Shown: positions 44,451 through 46,622 of the stretch, in pieces | Layout: each line of letters starts with the position of its first letter | How positions within the stretch are numbered: position 1 is the first letter of the stretch | Assembly: GCA_018335655.1 (NCBI GenBank) | Contig: JAGXRX010000006.1 | Span: forward strand, 1 to 46,622 | Direction of reading: 5' to 3' | From: Erysipelothrix sp. | Lineage (GTDB): Bacteria; Bacillota_I; Bacilli_A; Erysipelotrichales; Erysipelotrichaceae | Length of the DNA: 46,622 nt | Position numbers and translations under genes: made by a program | Notes under the pieces: model-generated | Told to the model about the DNA's origin: nothing | The model's database searches: none | Seen by the model: only the letters and a program-made list of their open reading frames with translations

Positions 44451-44476
44451 AAGAAGTGGATTTCCACTTCTTTTTT
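44451..44476 (+). terminator. Bidirectional terminator between convergent ABC operons
   Basis: The 9-bp stem AAGAAGTGG / CCACTTCTT with a 4-base loop lies directly after the stop of the exporter gene and is followed by TTTT. In the other direction it is followed by TTAATT and lies 2 bases beyond the leftward permease stop. Confidence 0.88.
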
Positions 44477-45638
44477 ATTCAAATCGTAATGCTTCAACTG
44501 GTTCAAGTTTACTTGCATTATACGCAGGATATAACCCAAAGATAACACCAATAGTAATTGAGAATACTAAACTTAATATAATAGAATCTATACCAAGAAT
44601 GACATTAAAGTCAGTGATATATGAAATGATAATTGTTCCTAGATAACTGACTCCTAAACCTAGTAAACCACCAAGTGTTGTAATCAATATTGCTTCGATT
44701 AGAAACTGAGCAAGAATTTGAGATTGACGTGCACCAAGTGCTTTTCGAATACCAATTTCTTTGGTACGCTCACGTACCGTAACAAGCATAATATTCATAA
44801 TTCCAATACCACCTACAACCAGTGAAATTGATGCAATCCCTGCAAGAAGACTTGTAAGTAGCCCTAGAATCGTTTCTAAGACACCTAAGACTTGTGTTTG
44901 AGAGAAAGCTCGATAGTTACTGTCTGAAGGAAATACCGTCGATAAATAGGTTAGAACACGATTGAGAGTGAAATCAATATTCTCTTCTGAATTTGCCGCA
45001 ATATAGAATGTTTTATTGAAAGAACCAAATCCACTCATTGTTGAGGCATAATCAATTGGAATATACACCATCATGTCATTATCTCCAGAGAAGTTTGTAC
45101 CTCGCTCTTCAGCAACACCAATCACTTCAAATGGTATACCTTTGATCATGATTTTAGAACCAATGATCGATTGATTTGGTAGTAATAAATCTGGAATCTT
45201 ACTTCCTAACACAACAACAGGTGTGTTGTATTTAACGTCATACTCGTTTAAGAAGCGACCTATAGTCATATCTAAAGAGTTTATATAAGCAAAATGCTGA
45301 TTAACACCACTAATGGAAACATCAACAGTTTGTCCCTCGATTTGATACGTCACTTGTGCTGAAATTAATGGAGAATACTCATCGATATCAGCTTGTTGTT
45401 TAATAAGACCAATCCAATCAGTTGGTAGATTACCTTGGCGATCACTAACACTAACAAAGATTAAGTTAGAACCAATTCCTCGTATTTGATTAGCAGCTTC
45501 AGTGCGAGCAGAATTACCTAAACTCATAAGCAGAATGACGGAAGAAACACCAATAATAACTCCTAATGTTGTGAGGAGCGCTCTTATCTTATGTGCCCAT
45601 ACAGATTTAATGGCGAGGACAAAATATTCTTTAATCAT
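44475..45638 (-). CDS. MacB-like ABC transporter permease (FtsX domain)
   Basis: 387 aa permease with one N-terminal helix, a large extracellular MacB periplasmic-core-like domain (about 45-235) and three C-terminal FtsX helices. The conserved VGGIGIMNIMLVTVRERTKE is at about 275-294, followed by GIRKALGARQSQI. It ends in PVEALRFE, typical of the family. It overlaps the ATPase gene by 8 bases. It exports or extrudes substrates by mechanotransmission; substrate (often peptides or antibiotics) unknown. Confidence 0.94.
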   Translation of the reverse strand: MIKEYFVLAIKSVWAHKIRALLTTLGVIIGVSSVILLMSLGNSARTEAANQIRGIGSNLIFVSVSDRQGNLPTDWIGLIKQQADIDEYSPLISAQVTYQIEGQTVDVSISGVNQHFAYINSLDMTIGRFLNEYDVKYNTPVVVLGSKIPDLLLPNQSIIGSKIMIKGIPFEVIGVAEERGTNFSGDNDMMVYIPIDYASTMSGFGSFNKTFYIAANSEENIDFTLNRVLTYLSTVFPSDSNYRAFSQTQVLGVLETILGLLTSLLAGIASISLVVGGIGIMNIMLVTVRERTKEIGIRKALGARQSQILAQFLIEAILITTLGGLLGLGVSYLGTIIISYITDFNVILGIDSIILSLVFSITIGVIFGLYPAYNASKLEPVEALRFE

Positions 45639-46317
45639 GTTTTACCTCACTAACATCTGTAGTAACTTGACCATCCCTTAATGTGATAATACGATTTGTA
45701 TTTCGTGCAACTTCAACATCATGCGTAATAATCAAAACCGTCTTACCTTTTTGATTCAATTCTTTTAATGTATTTAATACTTCTTGACCAGTTTTTGTGT
45801 CTAATGCCCCAGTAGGTTCATCAGCTAAAATAATGGCTGGATCGTTGGCAAGTGCTCGTGCAATTGAAACACGTTGTTGTTGTCCACCAGAAAGCTCAGT
45901 TGGTTTATGATGGGTTCGATCTGATAACCCTACAAGTGACAACAATTGATTCGCCTTAACTTCGCGATTTTTCTTACTCATCTTCGCATAAGTCATTGGC
46001 ATCATGACGTTTTCAAGTGCACTTAGATTCGTTAATAGATTGAATTGTTGAAAAACAAATCCAATTTGCTTGTTTCTTATGTCTGCTAATTCATCTTGAT
46101 CATAATCTTTAATGGGAATTCCATTAAGTTCATAATACCCGTCAGTAATGACATCCAAACATCCAATGATGTTCATCAACGTTGATTTTCCACTTCCCGA
46201 TGGACCAACGATGGCAACAAACTCACCTTCTTTAATTTGAATATCAACACCATCCAATGCCATAACAATGTTGTCACCCATGATATATCGTTTGGTGACA
46301 CCATTTAACTTAATCAT
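45631..46317 (-). CDS. MacB/LolD-type ABC transporter ATP-binding protein
   Basis: 228 aa ATPase with Walker [13 protein letters not shown] near 38-49, the Q-loop in [10 protein letters not shown], signature [15 protein letters not shown] and Walker [13 protein letters not shown]. The H-loop is IITHDVEVA. It is the partner of the FtsX-like permease and overlaps the adaptor gene by 4 bases (ATGA). Confidence 0.95.
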   Translation of the reverse strand: MIKLNGVTKRYIMGDNIVMALDGVDIQIKEGEFVAIVGPSGSGKSTLMNIIGCLDVITDGYYELNGIPIKDYDQDELADIRNKQIGFVFQQFNLLTNLSALENVMMPMTYAKMSKKNREVKANQLLSLVGLSDRTHHKPTELSGGQQQRVSIARALANDPAIILADEPTGALDTKTGQEVLNTLKELNQKGKTVLIITHDVEVARNTNRIITLRDGQVTTDVSEVKHD

Positions 46318-46622
46318 CGTCTAAAGAACGGGAAGCTAGAAGATGGATCAGGAACAATTATTTCTAGACCTTCAAGGTTTTCTCCACTTACTTGGACGTT
46401 ATATACATCGGCAACTCCCGTAGTAACTGGAACATAAAAGTCTCTTTGTGGTTTTTGAATGTCATCTAACCACGCAGCGGATAGAACAAAACGTTGAGTT
46501 CCATCAATGATAAGTGCTTCAAAAGGAATATTTAAAATATCATCAAAAACTTCTACGCTTATTTTTGCACTTGCGCTCATTCCTAAAAACAAAGGCTCAT
46601 CCCCATGTTCGAAGACTACAGT
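46314..46622 (-). CDS. MacA/HlyD-type efflux adaptor, C-terminal fragment (continues beyond window)
   Basis: The last 102 residues of a membrane-fusion/adaptor protein; the frame stays open to the right edge of the window (reads TVVFEHGDEPLFLGMSASA at the edge). The segment contains the barrel-like FLGMSASAKISVEV and PFEALI, then the C-terminal domain with VTTGVADVYNVQVSG and GLEIIV, as in MacA-type proteins. It ends in a basic FFRR. It links the ATPase/permease pair to the cell envelope. Confidence 0.82.
   Translation of the reverse strand, partial: TVVFEHGDEPLFLGMSASAKISVEVFDDILNIPFEALIIDGTQRFVLSAAWLDDIQKPQRDFYVPVTTGVADVYNVQVSGENLEGLEIIVPDPSSSFPFFRR

Noticed and set aside
11506-44476. Similar GTGGA-rich hairpins at 11510 and 44451 as copies of a dispersed repeat
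   Set aside because: Each is a short terminator stem next to a stop codon and similarity does not extend beyond the stem.
1-46622. CRISPR arrays, tRNA or rRNA genes, insertion sequences, phage genes
   Set aside because: No regularly spaced repeats, cloverleaf-like sequences, transposase motifs or phage proteins were found on reading both strands.

Overview
This is an AT-rich chromosomal segment from a low-GC Gram-positive bacterium. Gene content fits Bacillota: an alaS T-box, IreB, Spx, RecD2, ComEA/ComEC, a single-chain iron-sulfur serine dehydratase and strong AGGAGG ribosome-binding sites. The combination looks most like class Erysipelotrichia, possibly Erysipelothrix or a relative. That placement is inferred from gene content and style, without a database comparison. 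TGA ends many genes, so the standard bacterial code applies. I see no tRNA, rRNA, CRISPR array, insertion sequence or prophage.

Left part (1-13.9 kb): a truncated M20 dipeptidase and pnp, then a surface-protein gene sitting between pnp and rpsO. That gene encodes an alpha/alpha-toroid (prenyltransferase-like) domain, a Big_2 domain and a sorting-signal-like tail. It has an in-frame TGA inside its signal peptide, and its leader carries a small ORF and a terminator-like hairpin. Next come rpsO, a beta-hydroxyacid dehydrogenase and a tightly packed leftward operon pdxS-pdxT-lepA-mazG-like-hemW. A LytTR regulator/membrane-protein pair, fmt and divergent rpsT follow.

Accessory block (13.9-21.6 kb): a leftward PucR regulator, AllH (DUF2877), AllF (FdrA), AllG (DUF1116) and a solute-binding lipoprotein. 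The three All proteins are the components assigned to the oxamate (catabolic) transcarbamylase of anaerobic purine/allantoin breakdown. The usual carbamate kinase and the allantoin-degrading enzymes are absent from the block.

Core leftward block (21.6-36.6 kb): spx; mnmA-CPBP protease-recD2; then a T-box-controlled alaS followed by ireB-ruvX-DUF1292-mltG-udk-greA-comEA-comEC-holA-serine dehydratase. Many of these genes overlap or abut, so they are probably translationally coupled. They combine translation, recombination, cell-wall and competence functions.

Right part (36.7-46.6 kb): rightward trpS-uppP, an ABC ATPase with a large permease, and a heterodimeric ABC exporter with one degenerate ATP site. 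Facing them is a leftward MacAB-type system (truncated adaptor, ATPase, FtsX-like permease). The two blocks share a bidirectional terminator.
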